Positions 36,835-45,568 of a stretch of DNA of 64,000 bases are shown here, piece by piece. This stretch comes from DATATV01 sp035551355 (lineage in GTDB: Bacteria > Actinomycetota > Actinomycetes > Mycobacteriales > Pseudonocardiaceae). The notes beneath the pieces are model-generated. The model was not told the DNA's origin. It searched no databases and saw nothing but the letters and a program-made list of their open reading frames with translations. A program made the translations under genes and the position numbers. Each line of letters begins with the position of its first letter. Positions within the stretch are counted from its first letter, which is position 1. Where the stretch lies: contig DASZNF010000139.1 of assembly GCA_035551355.1 (NCBI GenBank), forward strand, positions 1-64,000, written 5' to 3'.

Positions 36835-38345
36835 CACATCATCTCATCCGTCAGCGGCATCATCACCGTCTTCAGCTCGGTGTAGGCCTCGAACGCGGTG
36901 CGCCCGCCCTCGCGGCCCAGCCCGGACTGCTTGAATCCACCGAAGGGCACCTGCGGTTCCAGCTGGAAGCCGTTGATGCCGATCATGCCCGCGCGCACGC
37001 CGCGCGCCACCCGGAACGCCCGCCGGGCGTCCGCGGTGAAGATACTCGCGCCCAGCCCGTACTCGGTGTCGTTGGCCAGTTTCAGCGCCTCGTCCTCGTC
37101 GGTGAACGGGACGACGGCCAGCACCGGGCCGAACACCTCCTCGCGGGCGATGGTGGCGTGGTTGTCCACTTCGGCCAGGATGGTGGGCGCCACGAAGTTG
37201 CCGGACGCGTAGTCGCCGTCCAGCCGGTTGCCGCCGGTGACCAGCCGCGCGCCCTCTTCCTGCGCGGTGTTCACGTAGCCGAGCACCCGGTCCAGCTGCC
37301 GCTCGGTGATCAGCGGCGCGGCCAGCACCGCCGGGTCGAACGGGTCGCCGTAGGTGATCATTCCGGCCAGGCCCTGGGCCGAGGCGATGAACGCGTCGTA
37401 GACGTCCCGGTGCACCAGCGCCCGGGTCTGGGCCACGCAGGCCTGACCGGACAGGCCCATGGTGACCGCGCCCATCACGGTCATCGCGGCCAGGTTGATG
37501 TCCGGCGCGTCCGGGAACACCAGGGCCGGACTCTTGCCGCCCAGTTCCAGGCTGACCCGCTTGAGCGTGTCGGCCGAGGCCGCCACGATGTGCCTGCCCA
37601 CCGCGCGGCTGCCGGTGAAGCTGACCTTGTCCACATCCGGGTGGGTGATCAGCGCCTCGCCGGTCGGGTCGCCGGGCCCGGTGACCAGGTTGACCACGCC
37701 GTCCGGCAGTCCGGCTTCCAGCAGCAGTTCCACCATCCGCCGCACGCAGAAGCTGGCGTGCTCGGAGGGCTTGACCACCACCGTGCAGCCGGCCGCCAGC
37801 GCGGGGGCGAGTTTCTGCGCGAACAGCACGAACGGGGCGTTCCACGGCAGGATCGCCGCGACCACGCCGATCGGCTCGCGGAAGGTCATGGCCAGGTGGT
37901 CGCCGCCCTGATAGGCCGGCAGGGTCTCGCCGCCGAGCTTGTCGATCCAGCCGGCGTGGTGTTCGAAGACGTCCGCGGCCATCTCCACCGAGGTCGCGTA
38001 GATGGCGCCGAAGGACAGCGGCACCCCGTTGTCCAGCGCCTGCAGGCCCCGCAGCTCGTCGGCGTGTTCGCGCAGCAGATTGGCGTAGCGCTGCAACACC
38101 TTCACCCGGGCGCCGGCCCGGGCCCGCGACCACACCCCCGACTCGAACGCCGTGCGGGCCGCGCCGACCGCGTCGTTCACGTCCTCGGCGCTGGCGATGG
38201 CGAACTGACCGACCACCTCGCCGGTGGCCGGGTGGTGGTGGGTCCAGGTCGCGCCGTCCGAACCGGCCCGCCACTTCCCGTCGATCAGCAGCAGGCCGTC
38301 GGAGATCCCCGCCGTCTCCCGGTGGGATGCGATGGTCAGGATCAT
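36834..38345 (-). CDS. NAD(P)-dependent aldehyde dehydrogenase
   Basis: A 503-residue ALDH-superfamily enzyme oxidising an aldehyde to the acid. The catalytic cysteine is in GLSGQACVAQTR, the general-base glutamate in SLELGGKSPAL, and the cofactor fold in ILPWNAPFVLFAQKLAPALAAGCTVVVKPSEHAS and FTGSRAVGRHI. Its ATG overlaps the hsd4A stop. CYP125 can take the C26 position to the aldehyde stage, so oxidation of a sterol side-chain aldehyde is a plausible job, but this is inference. Confidence 0.9.
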   Translation of the reverse strand: MILTIASHRETAGISDGLLLIDGKWRAGSDGATWTHHHPATGEVVGQFAIASAEDVNDAVGAARTAFESGVWSRARAGARVKVLQRYANLLREHADELRGLQALDNGVPLSFGAIYATSVEMAADVFEHHAGWIDKLGGETLPAYQGGDHLAMTFREPIGVVAAILPWNAPFVLFAQKLAPALAAGCTVVVKPSEHASFCVRRMVELLLEAGLPDGVVNLVTGPGDPTGEALITHPDVDKVSFTGSRAVGRHIVAASADTLKRVSLELGGKSPALVFPDAPDINLAAMTVMGAVTMGLSGQACVAQTRALVHRDVYDAFIASAQGLAGMITYGDPFDPAVLAAPLITERQLDRVLGYVNTAQEEGARLVTGGNRLDGDYASGNFVAPTILAEVDNHATIAREEVFGPVLAVVPFTDEDEALKLANDTEYGLGASIFTADARRAFRVARGVRAGMIGINGFQLEPQVPFGGFKQSGLGREGGRTAFEAYTELKTVMMPLTDEMM

Positions 38346-39199
38346 TCCTCTCCCTCCCAGGCGAACATCCGCTCCGGCGACCGGTCGGCGAAGTACTCGC
38401 CGATGGTGCCGGTGGTGTCGAAAACGCGTTCGGTGGCGATCGGGGCGAGCAGGGTGATCTGGCCGCCGTAGACCACGAAGACCTGTCCGTTGATCCGCTC
38501 GGCGGCGGGCGCGGCCAGGTACGCGGTGAACTCGCCGACGTGCCGCGGGTCCAGCGGGTCGGGGCCCTCGGCCGGGGCCGGGCCGAAGGTGTCGCTGGTC
38601 ATTCCGGTGCGGGCGCGGGGGCAGATGGCGTTGGCCCGCACGCCGTAGCGGCCAAGCGAGCGGGCGCTGGACACGGTCAGCGCGACGATGCCGGCCTTGG
38701 CCGCAGCGTAGTTGGGCTGGCCGGGCGAGCCGTAGAGGAACGCTTCCGAGGAGGTGTTCACCACCCGCCCGTATACCGGCGCACCGTCCTGTTTGGACTT
38801 GGACCGCCAGTAGGCGGCGGCGTTGCGGGACACCAGGAAATGCCCGCGCAGGTGGGTGCGCAGCACCAGGTCCCAGTCCTCGTCGGCCAGGTTGAACAGC
38901 ATCCGGTCGCGCAGCACGCCGGCGTTGTTGACCACGATGTGCAGCCCGCCGAGGTGTTCGGTGGCGGCCGAGACGATGGCGTCGGCGGTGGCGCGCTCGC
39001 CGATGTCGCCGGTGACCGCGACCGCCTTGCCGCCGGACGTCTCGATCTCTTCGACGACGGTGTGCGCCGACTCGCCGAGGTCGTTGACCACGACCTGGGC
39101 GCCGGCGGCGGCCAGGGCCAGTGCCTCGGCCCGGCCAAGGCCCGCGCCCGCACCGGTCACCACGGCGACCTTGCCGGTCAGGTTCAACGCGTCATCCAC
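38342..39199 (-). CDS. hsd4A: SDR, Hsd4A-type 17beta-hydroxysteroid/beta-hydroxyacyl-CoA dehydrogenase
   Basis: A 285-residue SDR. Motifs: VVTGAGAGLGRAEALAL (cofactor), NNAGVLRDRM, NTSSEAFLYGSPGQPNYAAAKAG (catalytic Ser/Tyr/Lys). RDRMLFNLADEDWDLVLRTHLRGHF is typical of the MFE-2 hydroxyacyl-CoA dehydrogenase group. It holds the same place as Rv3502c, directly before the mce4 operon and divergent from fadE26. Homologues act in sterol side-chain beta-oxidation and on C17. The GTG start has no strong ribosome-binding site. It heads the minus-strand operon running to mce4F. Confidence 0.88.
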   Translation of the reverse strand: MDDALNLTGKVAVVTGAGAGLGRAEALALAAAGAQVVVNDLGESAHTVVEEIETSGGKAVAVTGDIGERATADAIVSAATEHLGGLHIVVNNAGVLRDRMLFNLADEDWDLVLRTHLRGHFLVSRNAAAYWRSKSKQDGAPVYGRVVNTSSEAFLYGSPGQPNYAAAKAGIVALTVSSARSLGRYGVRANAICPRARTGMTSDTFGPAPAEGPDPLDPRHVGEFTAYLAAPAAERINGQVFVVYGGQITLLAPIATERVFDTTGTIGEYFADRSPERMFAWEGEE

Positions 39200-39360
39200 T
39201 CCAGGCTCTCCATCCGTTCGCGGCCGTTCCTGTGGGTTTCACTCGAATGCGTACCTGCGCAGGCGTGGAGCCGTTGTAGGGATGCCGTCACCGACCTCCG
39301 TATGCGGCGCTGCGGCCACCAGTGACTCCTCATCGCACGTGGCTGTGATTCAGCAAACAC

Positions 39361-39374
39361 TAGAATCTGTTCTC
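39361..39374 (-). promoter_or_regulatory. Degenerate KstR-like box before hsd4A
   Basis: TAGAATCTGTTCTC matches TnnAACnnGTTnnA except at two positions. It lies 162 bases before hsd4A and could control the hsd4A-mce4 operon together with the perfect box at 39441. Confidence 0.4.
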
Positions 39375-39440
39375 GTTTTAGGCAAGCTCCCACGCCAGGT
39401 ACAGGCCATGGACTGCGTTCGACCGGCCCACTATGTTGGT

Positions 39441-39454
39441 TAGAACAAGTTCCA
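39441..39454 (+). promoter_or_regulatory. KstR box before fadE26
   Basis: TAGAACAAGTTCCA is a full match to the KstR consensus TnnAACnnGTTnnA, 20 bases before the fadE26 start. It lies in the gap shared with the divergent hsd4A-mce4 operon. Confidence 0.85.
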
Positions 39455-39474
39455 CTTGGCGCGAGGGAGGCCGG

Positions 39475-40647
39475 ATGCGGATCAGTGAGGAACCGGCGCA
39501 GCAACGACTGCGCGCCGAGCTGCGAGAGTACTTCGCCGAGCTGATGACGCCGGACCGCCGGGCCGGGCTGGCCACCGGCGACGACTACGGCGACGGCCGC
39601 GCGTACCGGGAGATCGTCGCGCAGATGGGCCGCGACGGCTGGCTCACCCTGGGCTGGCCCAGGGAGTACGGCGGCCAGGACCGCTCCACGCTCGACCAGC
39701 TGGTGTTCACCGACGAGGCGGCGGTGGCCGGGGTGCCGGTGCCGTTCCTGACCATCAACACCATCGGGCCGACCATCATCCGGTTCGGCACCGATGAGCA
39801 GAAGGAGCGCTATCTGCCCCGGATCGCCAGGGGCGAGCTGCACTTCTCCATCGGCTACTCCGAGCCGGAGGCCGGCACCGACCTGGCCTCGCTGCGCACC
39901 AGGGCGGTGCGCGACGGGGACGAGTACGTGATCAACGGCCAGAAGATGTGGACCAGCCTGATCGCCTACGCCGACTACGTGTGGCTGGCCTGCCGCACCG
40001 ATCCCGACGCCCCCAAGCACAAGGGCCTGTCCATCCTGATCGTGCCCACCGACGCGCCCGGCTTCTCCTGGACCCCGGTGCACACCATGTCCGGCCCCAC
40101 CACCAGTGCCACCTACTACTCCGATGTCCGGGTGCCGACCTCGGCGCTGGTCGGCGAGGAGCACAAGGGCTGGCCGCTGATCACCAACCAGCTCAACCAC
40201 GAGCGGGTCGCACTCACCTCGGCCGCGCCGATCCAGACCACGCTGCGCGAGGTGCGCGAGTGGGCGCAACAGACCAAGCTGCCCGACGGCAGCCGGGTGA
40301 TCGACCAGGAATGGGTGCGGGTGCACCTGGCCCGGGTGCACGCCAAGGTCGAGTTCCTGAAGCTGATGAACTGGCGGATCGCCTCGGGAGACCAGATGTC
40401 CCCGGCCGACGCCTCCGCGACCAAGGTGTTCGGCACCGAGTTCGCCATCGAGGCCAACCGGCTGCTGATGGAGGTGCTCGGCCCGGCCGGGTACGTGCGC
40501 GAGGGCAGCCCGGGCGCGGTGCTGCGCGGCCGGGTGGAACGGCTGCACCGGGCGGCGCTGATCCTCACCTTCGGCGGCGGCACCAACGAGATCCAGCGGG
40601 ACATCATCGCGGCGGTCGGCCTTGGCCTCCCGCACGCCAAGCGTTGA
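39475..40647 (+). CDS. fadE26: Acyl-CoA dehydrogenase FadE26 (ChsE4-type subunit)
   Basis: A 390-residue flavoprotein subunit. The first acyl-CoA dehydrogenase signature YSEPEAGTDLASL and the C-terminal FGGGTNEIQRDIIA are intact. Synteny with hsd4A and mce4 and the partner gene 14 bases downstream match Rv3504-Rv3505, whose products form a heterotetramer that dehydrogenates the eight-carbon sterol side chain CoA ester. ATG at 39475 has GAGGGAGG 4 bases upstream. A KstR box is directly upstream. Confidence 0.9.
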   Translation: MRISEEPAQQRLRAELREYFAELMTPDRRAGLATGDDYGDGRAYREIVAQMGRDGWLTLGWPREYGGQDRSTLDQLVFTDEAAVAGVPVPFLTINTIGPTIIRFGTDEQKERYLPRIARGELHFSIGYSEPEAGTDLASLRTRAVRDGDEYVINGQKMWTSLIAYADYVWLACRTDPDAPKHKGLSILIVPTDAPGFSWTPVHTMSGPTTSATYYSDVRVPTSALVGEEHKGWPLITNQLNHERVALTSAAPIQTTLREVREWAQQTKLPDGSRVIDQEWVRVHLARVHAKVEFLKLMNWRIASGDQMSPADASATKVFGTEFAIEANRLLMEVLGPAGYVREGSPGAVLRGRVERLHRAALILTFGGGTNEIQRDIIAAVGLGLPHAKR

Positions 40648-40661
40648 AGGGTTGGCACACA

Positions 40662-41687
40662 ATGGATTTCGCACCCACCGAGGCGCAGCGTGATCTGTCC
40701 GAGCTGACCAGGGGCATCCTGGCCGACGAACCGGGCGACGCCATCTGGGCGGCCCTGACCAAGGCCGGCGTGCTGGCCGCCGCGCTGCCGGAGTCGTTGG
40801 GCGGCAACGGTTTCGGCATCCTGGAGCAGTGCACGGTGGCCCAGGAGCTGGGCCGGGTCGCGGCCGCGGCGCCGTACGTGGACAGCATCATGCTGGGCGC
40901 GGCCGGCATCGCCCGGTTCGGCACCACCGCGCAGCAGGCCACCTGGGCCGCCCCGGCCGCGAACGGCGACCTGCTGCTGACCACCGCGCTGTCGGCCGAG
41001 CCGGTCACCGCGCGGCGCGCCGACAACGGCTGGCGCCTGTCCGGCACCCGCACCGGCGTCCCGTTCGCGGCCGAGGCCGATGCCGTGCTTGTCCCGACCG
41101 ACAACGGCGTTTTCCTCGTCACCCCAACGGATTCCGGGGTCACCATCAGCCCCCAGGAACTCGTCGACCAGGCCCCGGCCGGCCAGCTGGAACTGGACGA
41201 GGCCGTGCTCGGCGAGGACCACGCCCTGGACGCGGCAGCGGCCGAATGGCTGGCCGTCACCGCCGCCATCGGCCTGTCCGCGACCCAGCTGGGCGTGACC
41301 GAGCGAGCGCTGGAGATGACCGCCGAATACGCCCGCACCCGGGTCCAGTTCGACCGCCCGATCGGCACCTTCCAGGCGGTGGCCCAGCGCTTGGCCGACG
41401 CCTACATCGACGTGGAGGCCATCCGGTTGTCCCTGTGGCAGGCGGCCTGGCGCGCGTCGGAAGACCTGCCCTGCGCGGCCGAGGCCGAGACCGCCAAGTT
41501 CTGGGCCGCCGACGGCGGCCACCGGGTGGCGCACACCGCGGTCCACGTGCACGGCGGCATGGGCATCGACACCGACCACCCGCTGCATCGGTATTTCCTG
41601 GCCGCCAAACGAAACGAGTTCCACCTCGGCCATGCCACCGACCACCTGCGCGCCCTCGGCGACATCCTGGCCGCCGAACCCGCCTGA
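40662..41687 (+). CDS. fadE27: Acyl-CoA dehydrogenase FadE27 (ChsE5-type subunit)
   Basis: A 341-residue partner of FadE26. It lacks the GTDxAS flavin/substrate signature in the middle domain (here TALSAEPVTARRADNGWRLSG) and is about 50 residues shorter, as expected for the second subunit of alpha2-beta2 sterol acyl-CoA dehydrogenases. Retained are TRVQFDRPIGTFQAVAQRLAD and VHVHGGMGIDTDHPLHRYFLAAK. Cofactor sites would be completed at the subunit interface. A strong terminator hairpin follows. Confidence 0.9.
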   Translation: MDFAPTEAQRDLSELTRGILADEPGDAIWAALTKAGVLAAALPESLGGNGFGILEQCTVAQELGRVAAAAPYVDSIMLGAAGIARFGTTAQQATWAAPAANGDLLLTTALSAEPVTARRADNGWRLSGTRTGVPFAAEADAVLVPTDNGVFLVTPTDSGVTISPQELVDQAPAGQLELDEAVLGEDHALDAAAAEWLAVTAAIGLSATQLGVTERALEMTAEYARTRVQFDRPIGTFQAVAQRLADAYIDVEAIRLSLWQAAWRASEDLPCAAEAETAKFWAADGGHRVAHTAVHVHGGMGIDTDHPLHRYFLAAKRNEFHLGHATDHLRALGDILAAEPA

Positions 41688-41701
41688 CCCCGCGCACACC
41701 G

Positions 41702-41736
41702 AATCAGGCCGGTCCAGCTGCTGGACCGGCCTGATT
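41702..41736 (+). terminator. Terminator after fadE27
   Basis: AATCAGGCCGGTCCAG (41702-41717) pairs perfectly with CTGGACCGGCCTGATT (41721-41736) around a 3-base loop, 14 bases after the fadE27 stop. Confidence 0.85.
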
Positions 41737-41794
41737 TGCCTCGCAGATCAACCAATCCGACCCGGGCCAGCCGATTTCGCGTTACCGCACAACG

Positions 41795-41830
41795 AATCCG
41801 GCCGGTCCGAAATCTCGGACCGGCCGGATT
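41795..41830 (-). terminator. Terminator after the NPD-family gene
   Basis: AATCCGGCCGGTCCGA (41795-41810) pairs perfectly with TCGGACCGGCCGGATT (41815-41830) around AATC, 11 bases after the minus-strand stop at 41842. It closely resembles the hairpin at 41702-41736. Confidence 0.85.
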
Positions 41831-41841
41831 TCGTCACCGGC

Positions 41842-42942
41842 TCAGCGGATCTCGTTCAACCGGTTCACCGCGGCCTCGAACTCCTCGACGAGCCCGGCCA
41901 CGATGTCCCCGGCCGGCCGCACCTCGTTCATCCGGCCCACGATCTGCCCGACCGGCATGGCGACCACCTCGGGGTCGTCGGCGGCCGCGATCCGCAGGTG
42001 CGCCTCGCCCACCAGCACGTTCTGCAACGGCATCGGCAACGGGTCCGGCGCGTCGTCGGCCGCCCAGGCGTCGGTCCACTTGGTTTTGAGCAGCCGCGCC
42101 GGTTTCCCGCTGTAGATCCGGGACCGCACGGTGTCGCTGGAGGTCGCGGCCAGCAGCGCCCGCTGCACCGCTGACGCGCCCAGCTGGTATTCCTGCGCGG
42201 CCAGCCAGATCGAGCCGGTCCACACGCCGTGCGCGCCAAGGCTCAGCGCCGCCGCCACCTGCCGGCCCGAGCCGATCCCGCCCGCGGCCAGCACCGGCAC
42301 GTCCTGGCCCACCGCGTCCACGATCTCGGGCACCAGCACCATGGTGGCGATCTCGCCGGTGTGCCCGCCCGCCTCGTGGCCCTGGGCGATCACGATGTCC
42401 ACCCCGTTGGCCACGTGCCGCCGGGCGTGTTCGGCCTTGCCGGCCAGCGCCGCCACCGGCACGCCGGCCTCGTGGGCCTGCCCGATCACGTCCTCGGGTG
42501 GCGAGCCCAACGCGTTGGCGATCAACGAGATCCGGTGCTTGAGCGCCACCTCCACGTGCGCGCGGGCCACCGAGTGCAGCCAGCCCAGCACCCCGGCGCC
42601 GGAGGCGGCATCGTGATCGGACAGCGGTGGCACGCCCAGCTGCTCCAGAGTGCGGTCCACGAACGCCCGGTGTTCGGCCGGGATCAGCTTGTCCAGGTCG
42701 ACCGTGGTGCCCTCGGTGGGGATCTTGGCCGGCATCACCACGTCCACCCCGTAGGGCTTGCCGTCGGTGTGCTCGTCCATCCAGGTCAGCACCTCGTCCA
42801 GCTCGGCCGCGTCGTTGAACCGCACGCAGCCCAGCACGCCAAGTCCCCCGGCCCGGCTGATCGCCGCGGCCACCTGCTCGGACGGGGTGAAACCGACGAT
42901 CGGGTATTCGATACCCAGCCGGTCACACAGCGCGGTTCGCAT
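41842..42942 (-). CDS. NPD-family FMN oxidoreductase (nitronate monooxygenase/enoyl reductase-like)
   Basis: A 366-residue TIM-barrel flavoprotein. Seen are YPIVGFTPSEQVAAAISRAGGLGVLGCVRF, GVDIVIAQGHEAGGHTGEIATMVLVPEIVDAV and VLAAGGIGSGRQVAAALSLGAHGVWTGSIWL, the FMN-binding pattern of 2-nitropropane-dioxygenase-like proteins, to which IpdC also belongs. ATG at 42942 follows AGGAGG by 7 bases and overlaps the end of fadD19 by 20 bases, so the two are co-expressed under the KstR box at 44565. It may reduce or oxidise a sterol acyl-CoA; the true reaction is unknown. Confidence 0.85.
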   Translation of the reverse strand: MRTALCDRLGIEYPIVGFTPSEQVAAAISRAGGLGVLGCVRFNDAAELDEVLTWMDEHTDGKPYGVDVVMPAKIPTEGTTVDLDKLIPAEHRAFVDRTLEQLGVPPLSDHDAASGAGVLGWLHSVARAHVEVALKHRISLIANALGSPPEDVIGQAHEAGVPVAALAGKAEHARRHVANGVDIVIAQGHEAGGHTGEIATMVLVPEIVDAVGQDVPVLAAGGIGSGRQVAAALSLGAHGVWTGSIWLAAQEYQLGASAVQRALLAATSSDTVRSRIYSGKPARLLKTKWTDAWAADDAPDPLPMPLQNVLVGEAHLRIAAADDPEVVAMPVGQIVGRMNEVRPAGDIVAGLVEEFEAAVNRLNEIR

Positions 42943-44554
42943 TGCGGTCCTCCTGAACGTGGGTCGGCTGGTGCGAGCTCGCGTACTCCTGGGCCCACCG
43001 GTAGTCCGGCTTGCCCGCGGGCGAACGGGCGATGGACTCGACCACCCACACCGTGCGCGGCACCTTGTATCCGGCGATCTCCTGGCGCACATGGGCGTCC
43101 AGGTCGGCGAAGCCGGGCTCCTTGCCCGGGCGCACCTGCACCAGCGCGGCCACCCGCTGCCCAAGCCGCTCGTCCGGCACGCCGATCACCAGCGCGTCGA
43201 ACACGTCGGCGTGCGACTTCAGCGCGGACTCGACCTCCTCCGGGAAGATCTTCTCGCCGCCGCTGTTCACGCAGGTGTTGCCCCGGCCGAGCAGGGTGAT
43301 GGTGCCGTCCTCCTCGATCCGGGCGAAGTCGCCGGGCACCACGAACCGCTTGCCGTCCACCTCGGCGAACAACCGCGCGGTCTTCTCGGGGTCCTTGTAG
43401 TAGCCGACCGGCACGTGGCCGCCGCGGGCGATCCGGCCGACCACTCCGGTGCCCGGGCCCAGCGGCTTGTTGTCCTCGTCCAGCACGATGGTGTCCGGGT
43501 CGGCCTTGACCCGCGGCCCGCCGGTCTGCACCGCGTTGCGCTGCACCAGGCCAAGGCCGGTGAACCCGGTCTCGGACGAGCCGATGGAGTCGGTGATCAC
43601 CGTGTTGGGCAGCGTGTCCAGGTACTGCTCCTTGACGCTGGGCGAGAACAGCGCGGCACTGGAGGCGATGGCGTACAGCGAGGACGCGTCGTAGCTGCCC
43701 TCGGTGAGCGCCTCGATCATCGGCCGGGCCATCGCGTCGCCCACGATGAGCATCACGTTCACCTTGTGCTTGGCCACGGTCTGCCACACGTCGTGCGCGT
43801 CGAACTGCGGCACGAGCACCACGGTGCCGCCGGAGAACAGGCTCTGGAACGCCGCCCACTGGGTGGCGCCGTGGATCAGCGGCGGGATCGGGAACCGCAC
43901 CAGCACGCCGTTTTCCTTGCCCTGCCTGGCCTGCTGCCATTCGTCGGTGACCTTGGCCCCGGACATGAAGTCGATGCCGCCGCCCAGCACCCGCCACACG
44001 TCCTCGTGCCGCCAGATCACGCCCTTGGGGTTGCCGGTGGTGCCGCCGGTGTAGAGCAGGTAGCGGTCGTCGGCGCTGCGCGGGGCGAAGTCCCGCTCGG
44101 GCGAGCCGTCGGCCAGCGCGTCGTCGTAGGCCACCCCGCCGAACTCGGTGTCCGTGCCGTCTTCCACCACGATGACGTGTTTCAGTTGGGGCGCGTCGGC
44201 CCGCACGTCGGCCACCAGTGGCGCGTAGGCCCGGTCGTGCACGAGCGCGACCAGGTCGGCGTTGTCGAACAGGTAGCGCAGTTCGGTGCGCACGTAGCGG
44301 TAGTTGACGTTGATGGCGACCGCGCGCAGCTTGTAGGTGGCGATCATGGCCTCGACCGCTTCGATCGAGTTGCGGCAGTACACGCCGACGTGATCGCCCT
44401 CGCCGACCCCGTTGGCGGCCAGGTGGTGGGCCAGGCTGTTGGTGCGGGCCTCCAGTTCGGCGAAGGTGACCGAACGATCACCGCAGACCACCGCGACTCG
44501 TTCGGGTACCAGGTCGACCGCGTGCTCGATCAAGTCGGCGATGTTAAGTGCCAT
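42923..44554 (-). CDS. fadD19: Steroid C24-acyl-CoA synthetase FadD19
   Basis: A 543-residue AMP-binding ligase. MALNIADLIEHAVDLVPERVAVVCGD and YLLYTGGTTGNPKGVIWRHED closely match FadD19 (Rv3515c), which activates C24 sterol side-chain acids and is needed for C24-branched sterols. Also visible are TDSIGSSETGF, LGRGNTCVNSGGEKIFPEEVE and RSPAGKPDYRWA with the C-terminal catalytic lysine. It is divergent from echA19, as in M. tuberculosis, with a KstR box in the 56-base gap. Confidence 0.95.
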   Translation of the reverse strand: MALNIADLIEHAVDLVPERVAVVCGDRSVTFAELEARTNSLAHHLAANGVGEGDHVGVYCRNSIEAVEAMIATYKLRAVAINVNYRYVRTELRYLFDNADLVALVHDRAYAPLVADVRADAPQLKHVIVVEDGTDTEFGGVAYDDALADGSPERDFAPRSADDRYLLYTGGTTGNPKGVIWRHEDVWRVLGGGIDFMSGAKVTDEWQQARQGKENGVLVRFPIPPLIHGATQWAAFQSLFSGGTVVLVPQFDAHDVWQTVAKHKVNVMLIVGDAMARPMIEALTEGSYDASSLYAIASSAALFSPSVKEQYLDTLPNTVITDSIGSSETGFTGLGLVQRNAVQTGGPRVKADPDTIVLDEDNKPLGPGTGVVGRIARGGHVPVGYYKDPEKTARLFAEVDGKRFVVPGDFARIEEDGTITLLGRGNTCVNSGGEKIFPEEVESALKSHADVFDALVIGVPDERLGQRVAALVQVRPGKEPGFADLDAHVRQEIAGYKVPRTVWVVESIARSPAGKPDYRWAQEYASSHQPTHVQEDRNANRAV

Positions 44555-44564
44555 AGTTGGAAAC

Positions 44565-44578
44565 TAGAACATGTTATC
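44565..44578. promoter_or_regulatory. KstR box between fadD19 and echA19
   Basis: TAGAACATGTTATC matches TnnAACnnGTTnnA at all but the final position. It is 10 bases before the fadD19 start and 32 bases before echA19, so it can control both. Confidence 0.8.
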
Positions 44579-44610
44579 GTTTGGGGCAATACTTCCTTCT
44601 GGAGGCGTGG

Positions 44611-45411
44611 ATGACGACTACCACCGAGCAGCCGCACTGCCTGGTCGAGCAGACCGGCCACACCCTGGTGGTGACCATGAACCGGCCGGAGGCCCGCAAC
44701 GCGCTGTCCGGCCCGATGATGGAGATCATGCGCGAGGCGTGGGACCGGGTGGACAGCGATCCGGACATCCGGGTGGCCGTCCTCACCGGTGCGGGCGGCG
44801 CGTTCTGCGCGGGGGCCGACCTCAAGGCGATGACGCAGAGCCACCCGGGCGACAGTTTCGCCGGCGGCGGCTGGGATCTCTCGGTCATCGAGCCCTTGCT
44901 CAAGGGCCGTCGGCTGACCAAGCCGCTGATCGCCGCGGTGGAGGGCCCGGCCATCGCCGGTGGCACCGAGATCCTGCAGGCCACCGACATCCGGGTGGCC
45001 GGGGAGAGCGCCAGGTTCGGCGTGTCCGAGGCCCGCTGGGGCCTGTTCCCGCTGGGCGGTTCCGCGGTGCGCCTGGTCCGCCAGATCCCCTACACGGTGG
45101 CCGCCGACATCCTGCTCACCGGCCGCCACCTGCGGGCCGCCGAGGCCAGGGACATCGGCCTGATCGGCCACGTGGTGCCCGACGGACAGGCGCTGGCCCG
45201 GGCGCTGGAACTGGCCGAACTGATCGCGGCCAACGGCCCGCTGGCCGTGCAGGCGATCCTGCGCACCATCCGGGAGACCGAGGGCATGCCGGAGAACGAG
45301 GCGTTCGCCATCGACGCCCGGCTGGGCATGGAGGTGTTCGGCAGCGAGGACGCCAAGGAAGGCCCGAAGGCGTTCGCCGCCAAGCGCAAGCCGGAGTTCA
45401 ACGGCCGCTGA
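44611..45411 (+). CDS. echA19: Enoyl-CoA hydratase EchA19
   Basis: A 266-residue crotonase-fold hydratase for sterol side-chain enoyl-CoA esters. The oxyanion segment GAGGAFCAGADLKAM and both catalytic glutamates, in GPAIAGGTEILQATD and FGVSEARWGLFPLGGSAVRL, are present. ATG at 44611 has TGGAGG 5 bases upstream. The pairing with fadD19 matches Rv3515c-Rv3516. Confidence 0.92.
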   Translation: MTTTTEQPHCLVEQTGHTLVVTMNRPEARNALSGPMMEIMREAWDRVDSDPDIRVAVLTGAGGAFCAGADLKAMTQSHPGDSFAGGGWDLSVIEPLLKGRRLTKPLIAAVEGPAIAGGTEILQATDIRVAGESARFGVSEARWGLFPLGGSAVRLVRQIPYTVAADILLTGRHLRAAEARDIGLIGHVVPDGQALARALELAELIAANGPLAVQAILRTIRETEGMPENEAFAIDARLGMEVFGSEDAKEGPKAFAAKRKPEFNGR

Positions 45412-45458
45412 CCCGGGCGCGGGCGCGCCACCGTCCCGGCCATCCCTCCACTGTGGAC

Positions 45459-45544
45459 GATGCCACGCCCGCGCCCGATCCAGCCGGTCACCCGATCCTG
45501 AGATGCCACGCCCGCGCCCGATCCGCCCGGTCACCCGATCCTGA
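45459..45544. repeat. Tandem duplication of 43 bp
   Basis: The unit beginning GATGCCACGCCCGCGCCCGA occupies 45459-45501 and again 45502-45544, with two base differences. It fills most of the 157-base gap between the convergent echA19 and methyltransferase genes. I see no strong hairpin terminator here. Confidence 0.9.
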
Positions 45545-45568
45545 ACCGCGGTCCGGCCGGCGCCGCGC

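Noticed and set aside
40662..41687. FadE27 as a degenerate pseudogene because it lacks the GTDxAS signature
   Set aside because: Loss of this signature is normal for the second subunit of heteromeric sterol acyl-CoA dehydrogenases, and the frame is intact.
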